From positions 1 to 64,000 of the forward strand of contig JAOBSW010000120.1 in the NCBI GenBank assembly GCA_026214975.1: a stretch of 64,000 nucleotides of DNA. Reading direction: 5' to 3'. The DNA is from Gentiana macrophylla. Its lineage: Eukaryota; Streptophyta; Magnoliopsida; Gentianales; Gentianaceae. Position numbers and translations under genes: made by a program. Position 1 is the stretch's first letter. Each line of letters begins with the position of its first letter. This document shows positions 1-13,203 of this stretch, piece after piece. Below the pieces are notes generated by a model, which saw only the letters and a list, made by a program, of their open reading frames with translations, was not told the origin of the DNA and made no database searches.

Positions 1-990
1 GCACTAAATCTACTGCTGCTCTCATTTTACACTAAAGGATGAGAAAAGTTATACTTAAATGTACACAAAGAACTTAATGACAGAGATGAACTTGGGTTCC
101 CTTTCTTATTCCTTTTGAACAATTGGTATACCAAGGGATTATATATGTAATACAACCGGGCTCAACTTGAGTTGATTAAGACATGATGAAAGATACCCAT
201 TACCTTTCCGTATTCATATGGATGTCTCTGGCAAGTCTCTGCATTTTTCTGTTCTGATGTATTTTCTACCAAACTGCTCCACCTCTTTCTCCAGTCAAAA
301 GGGTTTCGCGTTTTATTTGGATAAAAAAATAATAATATGTCACTGTTAATTCAACTTAATTGTATATTTGGAATGCATAATGTTTTCAAGAGTTGTTAAC
401 ACAAAGCATTTAAGTGCTGGAAGCTGATTATTAGAGAAGACTAGAAACACTACATTAAAGCTAATACATATTTAAGGCATCCTTTTGCTACAATGTTACA
501 ACGTTCTTACCATCTTAAGTTTCACACAAATATTACTACAATTCCACTAACATATTTTATGGTTACAAAGAACTTCAAAAATACTAGTAGCTTATGGATA
601 TGTATCAACTTTACCGTTCTACGGATGATGAGGATGACCACTCACAAACTCATGAAAAGAATCGATGAGTCGTTAAAGAATCTTGTAGAATTTCGAGAAT
701 GATACTCTTTGAGATGGGAGTAGTAAGAACAAGAAAGCGCCATGTGCCTTCTTGACTAGCTACTAAAGCTTGAAATGTCATATGTATGGTGGTAAAGTAA
801 GGATTGAGGTATAGCGCTCAGGAAAAAAAAACGTTAGCATCAAAAATATACCAATTACTGAGGTCATGTTAAAGTTCTAAGTTTTCTTTACTTAAATATG
901 ATAATGCATACATAACAGAATCAAGTATACAAAGCATGAAACCATCATACTTAAATACCATTACATGCTTACATAGTAAATGATAAAGTT
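1..990. other. Gene-free AT-rich DNA
   Basis: I see no supportable gene. The longest open frame (493-702, 69 codons) has no recognisable domain, no conserved motif and composition like its surroundings, so I treat it as chance. No LTR ends, inverted repeats or tandem units stand out in this stretch. Confidence 0.5.
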
Positions 991-1498
991 GTTAACAAGC
1001 GAGAGCGTTTGTGAAACAAGCTACGATGTTCGGCTCGTTAGTGTTAAATCATTGTTTGTTCGTTTGGCTTAATAGGCGAGGCTCAAACATGATTGTAGGC
1101 TCGTTTGTACTTAGAGCGAACACGAACTTAGTTGGTCATGACGTTCGATTATGTTATGCGAGCGTGCTTATATAAATACATCAATTTACCCGATAACGCC
1201 CCAACTCAAGCGAGGTAAGTCATTCATTAATCTAATTGAGATTATAGATTGATTTTATATAATATTTACATATTTTTATAATGATTATTGTAGCGTGATA
1301 TATGTAATATATCGGCTTGTTATTTGCATTTAGGTTTATGTTATATACATTAGCGAACCGAACTCAAAGCCATACTCGAGTTGGAAGACAACAATATGTT
1401 TTAACGAGATGAATTTGGAACGTGAGCTCAAGAACATTTCATCTTTTAAGCGAGGCGAGTTGAACAATTTTGTTTGTTTGTTTTAACAAGCGAACAAG
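991..1498. repeat. Degenerate dispersed repeat rich in 'aacaagcgaacaagc'-type words
   Basis: Variants of aacaagcgag, ggctcgtt and gaacacgaactt recur on both strands, for example near 991-1010, 1030-1050, 1075-1140 and 1440-1500. This wording is common in dispersed plant repeats, but I cannot assign a superfamily. Element R1 begins directly after it at about 1499, so R1 probably inserted into this repeat. Confidence 0.4.
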
Positions 1499-3235
1499 CT
1501 TTAGGTGTAGTGCCGAAAGACAATTTGTGTAATTGTTTTTAATAATGGATAATGAATTTATCTCACCTTATTACTTGCTTTGTGCTTGTAAATAAGTAAT
1601 ACTGCTCTTTGCAAACCCCAAGTATATCGGTATGTAACCACTTAACTTTCGGTGTATGGATTGCGTGAGGATTGAGTTAGTGGTGATATACTTAAAGCTG
1701 ATTAGTCCGTGGTGAACTTAATCGAGTTTAGGGTCTCTTGATTAAAACACCAATAATCGCCCGAGAACACCTTAGGGTGTGATAGTCTTATCGATTTGTC
1801 GGTAGAAGTACTCGTGGGGCATTTATATATGATGGCATTCATATAGGAATTTGGACCGATTTAATCTGAATTTCTCGGTATAATTCCGTAATCGAGGAAT
1901 CTTATTAAATCATTAGATGATCATATATGGATCAACCTTAATCTGAGGTGATCACGGAGTCTTTGCTTGTCGGGGTAGTGTTTGATGTGTTGAATTCACG
2001 GTTCACTTAAATATGTGTTCCAAGCCACTTCTCATTGGCACTTATCTCAGGATGAGTGAGTAGTTACGATTTTCCACGAGACATGGAATCCATTCCTTCT
2101 GCGGGAAGTAGAAGCGATCCCTTGTTTGTTAGCCCTAAGAAAGTGATCGATCCGGGAGTTCACATTTGACTAATTAGCTCTTAGTCGGATATGTGTACTA
2201 ATTGATCATCGAGGGGTTAATGGTAAATAAGGATAAGATATTACAGAGTCGGGTTCACGGAGACTTCCGCTCAGAATGGGCGATCTATGGAGGGTTAATC
2301 CGTATGTAGTGATTATATCAATGGGCGCTTATTCACTACATGGGTTGAGTATAAGTATACATCTATAATCGGTAGAGTTGATTTCGGGTTTATGGTGGCG
2401 TAATCGGAATTAATAATTAATGTACTTATTACATTCGATGAATAATTAATTATTGGAGATCTCTTGGTTATAGGTCGTAAGTCACGATGTGAAGCTTACG
2501 TAATTCGGACTAATAATCTTGTTATTTGGGCCTCAGTGATAATTAATTGGTGAAATTTAATTAATTGATATGCATGGATATTATTTAGTTGAAATTTAAA
2601 TAATATAATCTACATAAAAGGCATTTTATGTGGGCTTTTTGACCCTAAAGGTGGCGCCAATATCATCATTTAATTAGAGAGAAATTAGTTTTCTTGGATA
2701 ATTATTTGACATGTGATTTATCTTTTATTTGTTAAATGATAATTCATGGAATATTAGATAATAATATGATTTATCCTAATTTGTTTGGGATAATCATTTT
2801 ATTTATCTTTTATTTGGAATAAAGGATTAATGTGATAATTATCTCTTAATTATTTAATCCTTGGAGGACATTGATTCTTCTCATATATAAAGAGTTTATA
2901 AAGTCTAATGGCATTGGCATAATTTAAACCACTATTCACGAGAGAAATTGGAGAAAAATTAGTTTTTCTTATTCTTAGGGTTTTAGAAGAAGAAAAACTT
3001 GAGTTTTTTTGGTGTTGCATATCGAGGAGGTTCGTGTATCAAGAAGGGTGTCACCAACCGCCGTTTGGAGAACACGTCGGAAGATCGAAGGCTTCTCTTC
3101 CTATATTGGTAACATGATCTTAACCCCTTGTAGTAGTTTAAGTCCTTTAATTATGTGTTTTGATATATAAATCGTGATCCATCCATTTGCGCGTAGATCT
3201 AACTTCGTTTAGATCTAAGAACACTGCATCCTTCA
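1499..3235 (+). repeat. R1 5' LTR
   Basis: Matches 8740-10464 and 62492-64000 along its length, with scattered small indels. Shared landmarks are the opening gtgtagtgcc, the block with cattcatataggaatttgg, a TATA box at 2884-2892 and the ending agatctaagaacactgcatc. The end is placed at the CA of cttca (3235), two bases before the primer site. The 3' copy loses similarity after catc, so the end is uncertain by about 7 bp. The first bases are altered (ctttagg for tgttagg). Confidence 0.85.
2884..2892 (+). promoter_or_regulatory. TATA box in R1 5' LTR
   Basis: The sequence tatataaag is kept at the matching place in the other two R1 LTRs (10116 and 63857). It lies about 340 bp before the LTR end, a normal position for an LTR promoter driving the genomic transcript. 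Confidence 0.6.
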
Positions 3236-3237
3236 TG

Positions 3238-3250
3238 TGGTATCGGAGCC
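3238..3250 (+). other. R1 primer binding site
   Basis: tggtatcggagcc matches the tggtatcagagc form complementary to the 3' end of plant initiator-methionine tRNA, with one change in the core. It sits two bases after the proposed LTR end. Confidence 0.75.
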
Positions 3251-6200
3251 AGGTTCACGATTTATATAGTCATAATCGTAATTAAGCGATTTAAAGTGGA
3301 ATTGCATGTAGGTGATATTTTACTTATTATTATGCATTAATAATTTTTAAATTGCTATGGTTGAAGAGATGGATTGGGGTTGGCACCGTTTTCCCGTTAG
3401 ATCTATTGTAAGCTCATATAAGCGATGAAAATTCGTTCGTATGAGTATAGGAAATATGTAATTTATTTATTATTGCAATTTTAATTTCCTGGAAAATAGA
3501 TCTGTTTATTAGCTGTTTAGTCTTTTCGTTTTTCCGTTGTTTGAGCCGTTAAAACGAAGATCCCTCGGTCAGAATCAAGATTAGAAGTTGATGAACAATC
3601 CCACAAATTTTGGTGTCGATCAGAGTCCGTTTGGGTTTCCGTTCGTTGCTGCGAAGTGGCTGCTGTAACAGAAAAACGCAGGATTCACAGAAACCCTAAC
3701 TGTGACTTCTTCGATTTTCTGGGAACAATTGGACCGTTCAAATTAAAATCCGACCGGTCAGATCGATAATCATGGAGTTTTGGACGTGAGATAAAATTTT
3801 CAGGACGATCGGGATTCATCTTGATCCCCGATCGGCCTCGGGAAGTATATGATGCGCTGCTGTAAGAGTCTGTTTCAGCAGCAAGTTGGGCGGCTCACTG
3901 AGGAAGATTGACAAGTCAAAGCTCCGATCCGACCGTCCATCTTGAAGTCCGAAGAATGAAGATCAGATCTGGAAAGTTTCGTCCCGATCCGAGTTCGTTT
4001 GATATGCCGATCGTCGAAGATTCTTAACAGCTGCAGATTAGGGTTTTAATTTTTTTTTGAATAGATTAATTCTACGGAAGTGCCAGCGGTCAAAATACCG
4101 GTGTTTATTTTCCGCACTAGTATACATGTGTAGATTGTATGAGTAGAACCGGAAAATTGCCATGACATGCATCATATCATGAATTCCACTCCATATGCAT
4201 ACATGTAGAAATTAATTCGAGGAATTAGTTAGGCATGTATAAAACACACGATTAGTTTTAATTAATTGTTTGATATTAATTAGAAACTAATTAGGGTAAA
4301 AACGAGGAACACGGGTTTTCAATCGTCGAGTTGGGTGATGGATTCTCGGTGAATCCCACTCTGCGAAAGCATAAGGAGTAAAATCCGAAACCTCGTGGTT
4401 AAGGTGTTGGATTCTCGGTGAATTCACGCTACACAGGCGAGATTACGTTTTTGTTCCGTAGTGTCTCGTGAAAGTTTGATGTTTAAGGATTGGATAATCA
4501 CGGGCAAGCAGGTTGAAAGTGGTTTAACCACGGTTGGGTAGTCAACGGTAGCTACGGCTCAATCGACTTCACCCCACGTGTGGCGTTTGCGCGAAGTGCA
4601 GCAATCTTGAGCCATCCGAAGAGCCACTACGGCTCAGCGGACCTCTCTAGCCTTGACCCGTCCGGCGGCCACATATGTTCTAACGAATAGGTCGGGTGGG
4701 CTAGCCCACATAACCGACAACATTCGGGCCTATGATTTATTGTTCCTTAATGTAACATCAAGTCCAAAAGCGTGATCGATAAACCCACCACTTTTTCAAA
4801 ATATTGAGTGGGGGGCGGGAGAAGCGACGGCCGACCCCACGGCCTCTCTTGTTGACACAAACAGCGTGAGAGAATGGTGGCGCCTCGTGCGGCTGGGACC
4901 GGCCCCTAAGGAAGGCCTTCACGCTATCAAAATTCAAGGCTTGGTCTCGAAAGGATAGGATTTTGGGTACTCGTCAGAGTCTTGACCGACCCTGAAGCGA
5001 CACACTCGGGGTCTACCTAAAAATGCGAGGCAGTAGGTCACACTCATAAAAGGTATTTTTGGTAGTACCTTGTTTGAAAAAAGGAAAGGTGATTGGCGAT
5101 CACAAATGAGATGTTCGATTCTCAATCGATCTTCAATATTAATCGAAACCTCTTTTTGACTACTACTAGCGGCCTTTGAGGCATTAGATTAAATCCTTGG
5201 AGCAGTAGGATAGACTATAAGTACTTAGTTTATGTTTCTAAAATTTTTAGTAGTGTATGATTTGGATTTATTTTACTGTCAATTTTATTTACAAGCTATT
5301 ATATATATCTCTACAAGGTGCTAATTTGCTAGTGTAAAATTGACTAGTAATGACCCGTTAAAAAGTGGTAAGTAACTAGAGCGTTGTATTTATTAATCTT
5401 ACATGCGATTAATTTTGGAAGAGATATTTCTCTTGAGCCTTCAAAACTTAAGTGGCGTAAATAAGTATGTCACTTTCTTTGTCACTCGTGTTGAGCGAGA
5501 GACAACCGTAGTTAGTTTGAAAGATGATTGGGGCGATAAAATTCTTCTAGTGAATTTTAATTGTGTAGTGTCTACACGAGAAATTTTCTAATAGAAAAAT
5601 TGGAGAATCATAAATTAAAGTGTAAGCTAGTTAGGCGGTATTTGGAACCGATAAACTAGTGGGAGCTTTTATATTATGTTTTTCTAATTTATTAGAAAAT
5701 TAGTCCCTTTGAGTAACACTTTCATTAGACATCCCACGAGTTCACGAGTAGTGTCTACTCAATTGAGCTGCTAGTTGAGACTATTTCCTTTTAAGGAAAG
5801 TTAAGAATGGGAAAGAATGTCTATAAGTGTTAATCATCTTAACTAAAGTTTTGAGGCTAAACCGAAACATTAATTAAAGAAAGTATAGGATAAGGAAAGT
5901 GATTTGGATCACTAACCAATGAATCATAGCGACTTTCTTAACCGAGTAACTTGACTCGGTAGCTTAGTTCTTTGGAAGAACAAGGAAGGCTGTGCATTAC
6001 GATTAAAAGTAACAGCGAGGCGTAATTTGGCTAGAATAGTGGGAGTGATATAGGAAATGAATTTGGATTCTATCCTTGAATATCACGAGAAAAATTTATT
6101 TTTACATTTCTGATTCGTTGAAACAAATGGATTCACTTTCAACTCGATATATTGTTGCCTCATAGAAAGTGAATATGACATTTGTAATCTGAATCGAGAC

Positions 6201-8728
6201 TCGGACTTTTGTTTGATAAAGTCGAGAACCACTTAGAAACAATTTGAATAAGTATGTATAACACATCTAAAACTATTAAAGGTAAAAGGTTTCCGTATTA
6301 AGATAAGCGACCTTTCAATATCTATTAATTAGTGCATATATCTAGAGATAAGACTGTGGTGGCTAAGGGTGATTCTATCTCGAGTCTTGGAACACTATCT
6401 CAAAGGAACAATGACTAAGTTTCCTTTCAATCGGGGAAAGGGTAATAGATTTGAAGGGTAACATAGCTTGTTCACCGTGACCGCCGGGGTCTAGTGAGAG
6501 ATACAAGCTAGTGGGAGATTTTGAGTGGTGACATGCAATGCGATAACTACTCAAAACTTGATTTAGTTTATCGAAAGAATACGAGGAGGTGTCTACGATT
6601 TTAGCGAGAGAATAGAGTATTCCATGCTCGAGAAATAGGCTATCGCATAGTCTTGGGGTGATGCTCGGCACTGCCTCTAGTGGAATGTTTCTCTTTGAGG
6701 AAGAAACCATAGACTTGCCACTATATAGTTATTGATGTGCTCTGATACCTTTGCTAAACTTCGATTAAGATAATTGGTTGCAAAATAGCAGTTAACATTA
6801 TTATGTAAACCGAGAAGTCTACTAGAAGATGCTAGTGAATTTATGGATAATGAGTGAATTCGGTTCACACCACTTCCGTAAATGTAGGCATTTAGCATTT
6901 AATGCTTGAAGGTAGGATTTGGAGATTTTTTGCATACGTTCGATTGTATTTATTAGTGAAATATCTTAATGAGGCAGTGAAGGTTGATTATAAGATTCTT
7001 GAGATCGAGAAAGTAGCGGTTGAAGTATGTCACAAGCCTACGATAGAATCATAAGTAACAACCTTAAACCTTGGAGATCTGATTTGCAAAGGTAGTTACT
7101 ATCGATTTAATCGGACCACGTCCAACATCGGTTGTTGGTGATTACCTTTGATAAATACTACTAGATCAGGATGTCAATCCACCCAGCGCGGTGGGAGTAT
7201 GGTTTAACCATTGACCCATTGTGGTTTTGTGGACTTCTGGTCTCTTTGGGGTGATTGATAACCTATGGCTCTTAGTGGGTGTATAGGATTACGATCATAG
7301 AGGTTGGTTTGAAAACCTTAACCACTGTAAATGGAGTTTTGGTACTCAGATTTTGTTCGATCTATTGTAGAACCACTGAGTGTCTCGGGCCGAGTGGGAA
7401 CAATTGGATCTACATAGAAAAGAGTCGAATGAATAGGAAAGTTTAAACTTTGGCGCAAAGTTGAGTGGTATAGGGGTGATTCACGACAAGTAGAGAGTTA
7501 ACGGACCTTGAACTCTCTCACCTTTCGGTCTTGCTAGATTTCGTTAAGCGGAAAATAGGGGTGATTCACTGAGACTTTCTTGCCGAACAAGCGGAATCTG
7601 AATTCATTGAATACGAAGGGTTTTAGGCGAGAATGAATAGCAGATTAGTTTAAAGCGGAAGATAGGGGTGATTCCTAATACCTTTTTGCGAGACTAACGA
7701 TATCTTAATTTATTGAGAAAGAACCATTGGTAGGAGGCACTGCCATGGCTTATATCCTTTGTGGATTTAAGAGAACCTCTCGGTCATTAAAAGTCACATG
7801 TTTTAAAATATGTGGACTTGACCAAGAATATTGATAAGTTTTTTGTATTTGGATATCAATATTGGTAAAATAGTAGTATTAGTGTTCATGAATGATAACA
7901 CTAAAGCGGTTGGAAACAACATGTGTGTGCTATACGAAGTCGAGCCCGACACGCCAAGATTCTCTGGATGAGAGGAATTGGACTATATTCTAAGAATTTG
8001 ATTCGGTCAAATTCACGAGAATGAGTCATTGGCTATCCCGTCCGATCTTATTGAATAAGATGATTATGCATATCGGTTGCAACATTCAGCGAGTAGTCTA
8101 CCTTACCTCTCAAGGGAATGATTCTCCAAATCTTCGGATAAAGAGAAAATGGGATAGAAGTCTCTTGGATAGCGGCAAGTCAGGTTAAAGCAAGTCAATA
8201 GCGGTTGAATCTTGGATTTGAGCAATAAGTAGCGGTTTTAATCGTCCTCAAGTATCGTTAGAAGCGAGGAATCATATGCTTGTATATTCGGTGCAAACTT
8301 GAATATGGTTGACTTCTTGATTACGACTTGTAGTCAGATTAAGGATGATCATTAAGTTGATCTCGGGCTCGGTGTTTACTCATAGTGCTTAGAATTTCCT
8401 TTTTGAGTGCAGGAGTAATTCCGGTCGATAAGCCGATATCACTTCGTTGTGAAAGCGGTGAAGAGATAGCTTAGAAGGATCTTCTCGATCCTTTAGAGGT
8501 CAAAAGCATATTGAGAGAAGTACGCTTTGATTGGAAGGACCGACAGCGTTTCAATCTAAAGATCGTCTCGAGTCGACAACCTAAGCTAATCGGTGTACCA
8601 AGTCGAGTGCTTGGAGAAGTGCGGCATTGAGGATATATCTCATCTGCTTTTAGAGCAAGTGGGAGAGTGTTGTGAATAAGATGAGAAAGGGTGTGCTCTA
8701 AAAACAATCGTTGCTTGTCATTTCGTGC
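3251..8728 (+). other. R1 internal region without recognised coding domains
   Basis: The open frames here are short (at most 111 codons) and lie on both strands. I see no zinc knuckle, integrase HHCC or D-D-E pattern, YxDD box or RNase H signature. Structure is limited to a leader-like section (3300-4050) and a partly GC-rich section (4300-5150). The latter holds two near-identical phrases of ggattctcggtgaat (about 4340 and 4410). Later, the phrase ataggggtgattc recurs at about 7470, 7555 and 7665. The region may be a LARD spacer, or an old coding region so corrupted by indels that its frames are unreadable. Confidence 0.55.
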
Positions 8729-8738
8729 AAGTGGGAGA
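8729..8738 (+). other. R1 polypurine tract
   Basis: The purine-rich aagtgggaga lies directly before the 3' LTR start tgttaggtg (8740). This is the position of the plus-strand primer in reverse transcription. Confidence 0.6.
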
Positions 8739-8739
8739 T

Positions 8740-10464
8740 TGTTAGGTGTAGTGCCGAAAGACAATTTGTGTAATTGTTTTTAATAATGGATGAATGAATT
8801 TATCTCACCTTATTACTTGCTTTGTGCTTGTAAAGTAATACCTTGCTCTTTGCAAACCACTAAGTATATCGTATGTAACCACTTAACTTTCGGTGTATGG
8901 ATTGCGTGAGGATTGAGTTAGTGGTGATATACTTAAAGCTGATTAGTCCGTGGTGAACTTAATCGAGTTTAGGGTCTCTTGATTAAAACACCAATAATGC
9001 GCGAGAACACCTTAGGGTGTGATAGTCTTATCGGTTTGTCGGTAGAGAATTACTCGTGGGGCATTTATATATGATGGCATTCATATAGGAATTTGGACCG
9101 ATTTAATCTGAATTTCTCGGTATAATTCCGTGTCGAGGAATCTTATTAAATCATTAGATGATCATATATGGATCAACCTTAATCTGAGGTGATCACGAGG
9201 ATCTTTGCTTGTCGGGGTAGTGTTTGATGTGTTGAATTCACGGTTCACTTAAATATGTGTTCCAAGCCACTTCTCATTGGCACTATCTCAGGATGAGTGA
9301 GTAGTTACGATTTTCACGAGACATGGAATCCATTCCTTCTGCGGGAAGTAGAGGCGATCCCCTTGTTTGTTAGCCTAAGAAAGTGATCGATCCGGGAGTT
9401 CACATTTGACTAATTAGCTCTAGTCGGATATGTGTACTAATTGATCATCGAGGGGTTAATGGTAAATAAGGATAAGATATTAAAGTCGGGTTCACGGAGA
9501 CTTCCCGCTCGAGAATGGGCGATCTATGGAGAGGTTAATCCGTATGTAGTGATTATATCAATGGGCGCTTATTCACTCATGGGTTGAGTATAAGTATACA
9601 TCTATAATCGGTAGAGTTGATTTCGGGTTTATGGTGGCGTAATCCGGAATTAATAATTAATGTACTTATTACATTCGATGAATAATTAATTATTGGAGCT
9701 CTCTTGGTTATGAGTCCATGGTCCCGATGTAAGCTTACATAATTCGGACTAATAATCTTGTTATTTGGGCCTCGGTGATAATTAATTGGTGGGCTAATTA
9801 ATTGATATGCATGGATATTATTTAGTTGGGCTAAATAATATAATACACATAAAGACATTTTATGTGGGCTTTTTGACCACAAAGGTGGCGCCAATATGTT
9901 CATTTAATTAGAGAGAAATTAGTTTTCTTGGATAATTATTTGACATGTGATTTATCTTTTATTTGTTAAATGATAATTCATGGAATATTAGATAATAATA
10001 TGATTTATCTAATTTGTTTGGGATAATCATTTTATTTATCTTTTATTTGGAATAAAGGATTAATGTGATAATTATCTCTTAATTATTTAATCCTTGGAGG
10101 ACATTGATTACTCTCTATATAAAGAGAGTTCTCCCAGAAGTCTAATGGCAAGGTACTATTCACCACTTTATTCACGAGAGAAATTGGAGAAAAATTAGTT
10201 TTTTCTTGTCTTAGGGTTAGAGTTGGAAAAATCTTGAGTTTTTTTGGTGTTGCATATCGAGGAGGTTCGTGTATCAAGAAGGGTGTCCACCAACGCCGTT
10301 TGGAGAACACATCGGAAGATCTTGGCTTCTCTTCCCTATATTGGTAACATGATCTTAACCCCCTTGTAGTAGTTTAAGTCCTTTAATTATGTGTTTTGAT
10401 ATATAAATCGTGATCCATCCATTTGCGTATAGATCTAATTTCGTTTAGATCTAAGAACACTGCA
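8740..10464 (+). repeat. R1 3' LTR
   Basis: Begins with the intact terminus tgttaggtgtagtgcc after the polypurine run and follows 1499-3235 throughout. Similarity stops at tgcatc (10461-10466), and the next bases (ggggacacgagg) do not match the 5' copy, so the last few LTR bases seem to be missing. Differences from the 5' LTR are mainly small indels, many at CAG/CTG sites. Confidence 0.85.
10116..10124 (+). promoter_or_regulatory. TATA box in R1 3' LTR
   Basis: tatataaag in the context ctctctatataaagagag, collinear with 2884-2892. Confidence 0.55.
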
Positions 10465-10466
10465 TC

Positions 10467-11099
10467 GGGGACACGAGGCCGGGGACCCTCGAGAATTCCT
10501 TGGCATGTACTTATTATTCTTGCCATGAGAAGGAAATTGATGCCAAGGACTATCAAAGGATTCATTGTCTATACACTACTTTCATTAACTTAGTGATATG
10601 CACACACATAACTCTTTGGATCTTGTTATGAATCGCCATCATTACCACGAGTTCAACATGCTTCTTTACTTTATCTTTCATGTCATCACATATCACATAA
10701 CACATAATTAGTTTTCCCATTAATTTTTACACATATTCATACATAACATTGAGCATGTATTTCATACATATGAACCACATGCCATAGTATCTACAACATA
10801 ATAACCACGTAAGAATGCCATAATCCTAAGAACATGATATCTATCCACGTAAGCATCATTAGTTTCATCATTTCTAAATTACTTCCATTATGACATTCTT
10901 TAACAATATTGGTAACATTTTCTCAAAAAAAAAAAAAAAACAACATTGGTAACATTTGACCACATAAAGCTTGTTTACTTTCTACACATAGAATCAGTAA
11001 TTCATTCCCTTAAACAAGATCTATACGATTTTATGACATTGATGTCATCATCGTACTAAGTAAACAAGTACAAAGTATCAATTCACCAACATAGTTGAT
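10467..11099. other. Gene-free AT-rich DNA with an A16 run
   Basis: No gene or domain is visible. An A16 homopolymer occupies 10925-10940. The phrase ttggtaacatttt / ttggtaacattt occurs on both sides of it (about 10910 and 10946), a small local duplication. Confidence 0.5.
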
Positions 11100-11545
11100 A
11101 TTGTCGGAAATATCACGGATGTCATATCGGATTGTTTAATGGATATACGGCTTAGTTTTGGTGTTTAATGATTCGTATTTCTCAATAATTATGAAGATTA
11201 GCAAGAACAATATACATGTAAGAGAGGAAGAGTTTGTCAACAAATTGGCGAGGGCTTGGCTGTATTTTCAATTATCGGTCCTTTAGAAGGGTAAATGTCT
11301 TTGCTATTTATAGGGTTTACATAATCCTTTATTCATGTGGCGGGAAATGAAATACAAGGTGAGCATAAGTATAAAGCTAGCGAGCGAGCTTCGGTATCGC
11401 GGTGACTTGCATCTCGGTCGCTGCGGGACCTTCGGCAGGACTTGTGGCGGTGTTGTGTAATGAAGCGACTGCGTATTGAGAAGCGATCGGCTCGGCTGAT
11501 GCTTCATCTACTTTGGTAGATGGCGTATGAAGGCTTTATTATCGG
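11100..11545 (-). repeat. Possible minus-strand LTR fragment
   Basis: On the minus strand there is a TATA-like ctataaatag (plus 11304-11313), a GC-rich upstream part (11370-11540) and a T-rich, leader-like downstream part. This layout resembles the minus-strand gypsy LTR at 40905-41726. I found no second copy, primer site or coding region, so the call is weak. Confidence 0.25.
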
Positions 11546-12005
11546 CGCCCGTTGCGGATCAATGACTTAAATTCGTAATGGTGTGAAGCGGGTGATGTAT
11601 GATAAAAATATAACCATATTATATGACTTTTTATATCATATTTACGATAATATCGTATAAATTTTATAAAAATATATCTAAAAACACATAAAAATCGAAA
11701 TCGATATAAATAGATATTATCGTTATAAATTTAATAAAACTTATGATTTTGTGGTCGAATTACTATGGCTCGTGTTTTTAATTTGTTTTAGAAGTGCGTG
11801 TGATGGAAAGCGAAGAATTAAAACCAGAAACCGTAAGAAACCGAAGAAAGATATTTTTCAAGATCCGGCCCGAACCGAAAAAACCCAGCCCGAGGCGAAT
11901 ATCTACGCCACCGGCACATGGGAATTTATCGGGAGAGAATCTCGCTGTAGCACCGGCCCGAGCGGTGTATGACCCGGCCAGCGCCGACGCCTTAATACCT
12001 CGATC

Positions 12006-12013
12006 TATAAATA
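12006..12013 (+). promoter_or_regulatory. TATA-like box in candidate gypsy LTR
   Basis: tataaata follows a GC-rich stretch (11860-11990), typical of an LTR core promoter. Confidence 0.35.
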
Positions 12014-13050
12014 CTCCTCATTTGCGGATGTTTGGAGTTGTACCAATATATATATCACTTACATATATATATTTATTATCTTAATCTAGTTTCTAGTTAC
12101 GTAAATACCGTAAGCGGCACTCTGCCGAAATAATAATGTAGTATAAGTGTCGTTTGTAATACTTAGAAGGATTATCAAGGCTCGTTGTTGCTAAAGGAGT
12201 TGCTATTTCCGGAGAATACGGCTCGGCCTTTACAATTGTAATCTGGTAACATTCTAATGTATTTATGTTTGTTTGTTGTTATTAGTATCTATATATTAGT
12301 TATAATGATATTAGTCTAACCCATATCTAGCCAAGATATGAAATTGAATTAGTTTATCTTTTTAGGAAATAGATGATGACTATGTTAAATTGAATTAAAA
12401 TCGATTATAATGAATCTTTTTCTATTTTGCAGCGTATTGATAATATTCGGATTGGCGTAATTAACCAAGATGAATGCGCAACATATAACTAACGATGGGC
12501 GACCGGAGAAGTTAGGATATGAGATAAAGGATAGAAAAACCGGAGGGTAAAAATGGCGAGTGAAAGCGTGACAGCGGAATCTATTTCTACCGGGGCGATT
12601 TGTCTTGGAAAAGATGAATCTTATTAAATTTGTGCTCAAGATCGTAATAATGTTAAAATCAGCGGTTTAATTGAAACTAACACCGGAAAGTTAAATCGAT
12701 CGCTTTGACAACGGGCCTTTTGAATAACATCGGCCCGTCGACCAAGCGGAATAACCTCTTTTATCGAGGTAGATTTGTACTCGGTACTGTTGAGACTACT
12801 TGAGATTAGCATGGGGCGATTGTGGAGATTGAGCGATGACAATTTGACATGTGACAATTTCATACGGCTCGTGTGAGGAGGAGTTGTCTAGTTTAGGAGT
12901 ACACGGTTCATATATAATTGATTCACCTTAAAATAAGGAAAGATTAAGCACATCTCTATTTTTACTAAAAGAATCTTGATTGATGACATATTCTGGCTAG
13001 TTTCTAATAATATTACTACTATTTATATCTTATATATTGTATTGGTACCT

Positions 13051-13055
13051 ATATA

Positions 13056-13134
<79 letters not shown>

Positions 13135-13153
13135 TTCTATATATTTATATATA

Positions 13154-13200
<47 letters not shown>
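13051..13200. repeat. (TA)n microsatellite
   Basis: About 150 bp of alternating TA, broken near 13130-13160 by gtatttctat and tttttat. Open frames across it (Tyr-Ile repeats) are artefacts of the dinucleotide. Confidence 0.95.

Positions 13201-13203
<3 letters not shown>

Larger units (their letters stand above)
1499..10464 (+). mobile_element. R1: LTR retrotransposon with ~1.7 kb LTRs and non-coding interior (LARD-like)
   Basis: Two direct repeats of about 1.73 kb (1499-3235 and 8740-10464) flank about 5.5 kb. A tRNA-iMet-type primer site follows the left repeat (3238-3250) and a purine run precedes the right one (8729-8738), so this is an LTR retrotransposon on the plus strand. The start tgttaggtgtagtgcc and the methionine primer site fit Ty1/copia better than gypsy. 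I recognise no gag, protease, integrase, RT or RNase H in the interior, which suggests a non-autonomous derivative. I could not find a clear 5 bp target duplication: the left edge reads aagctttaggtg instead of tgttaggtg, and the right edge diverges after catc. A third LTR of this family lies at 62492-64000. Confidence 0.8.

Noticed and set aside
493..702. 69-codon ORF near the left edge
   Set aside because: No domain, no conserved motif, and length within chance expectation for AT-rich DNA.
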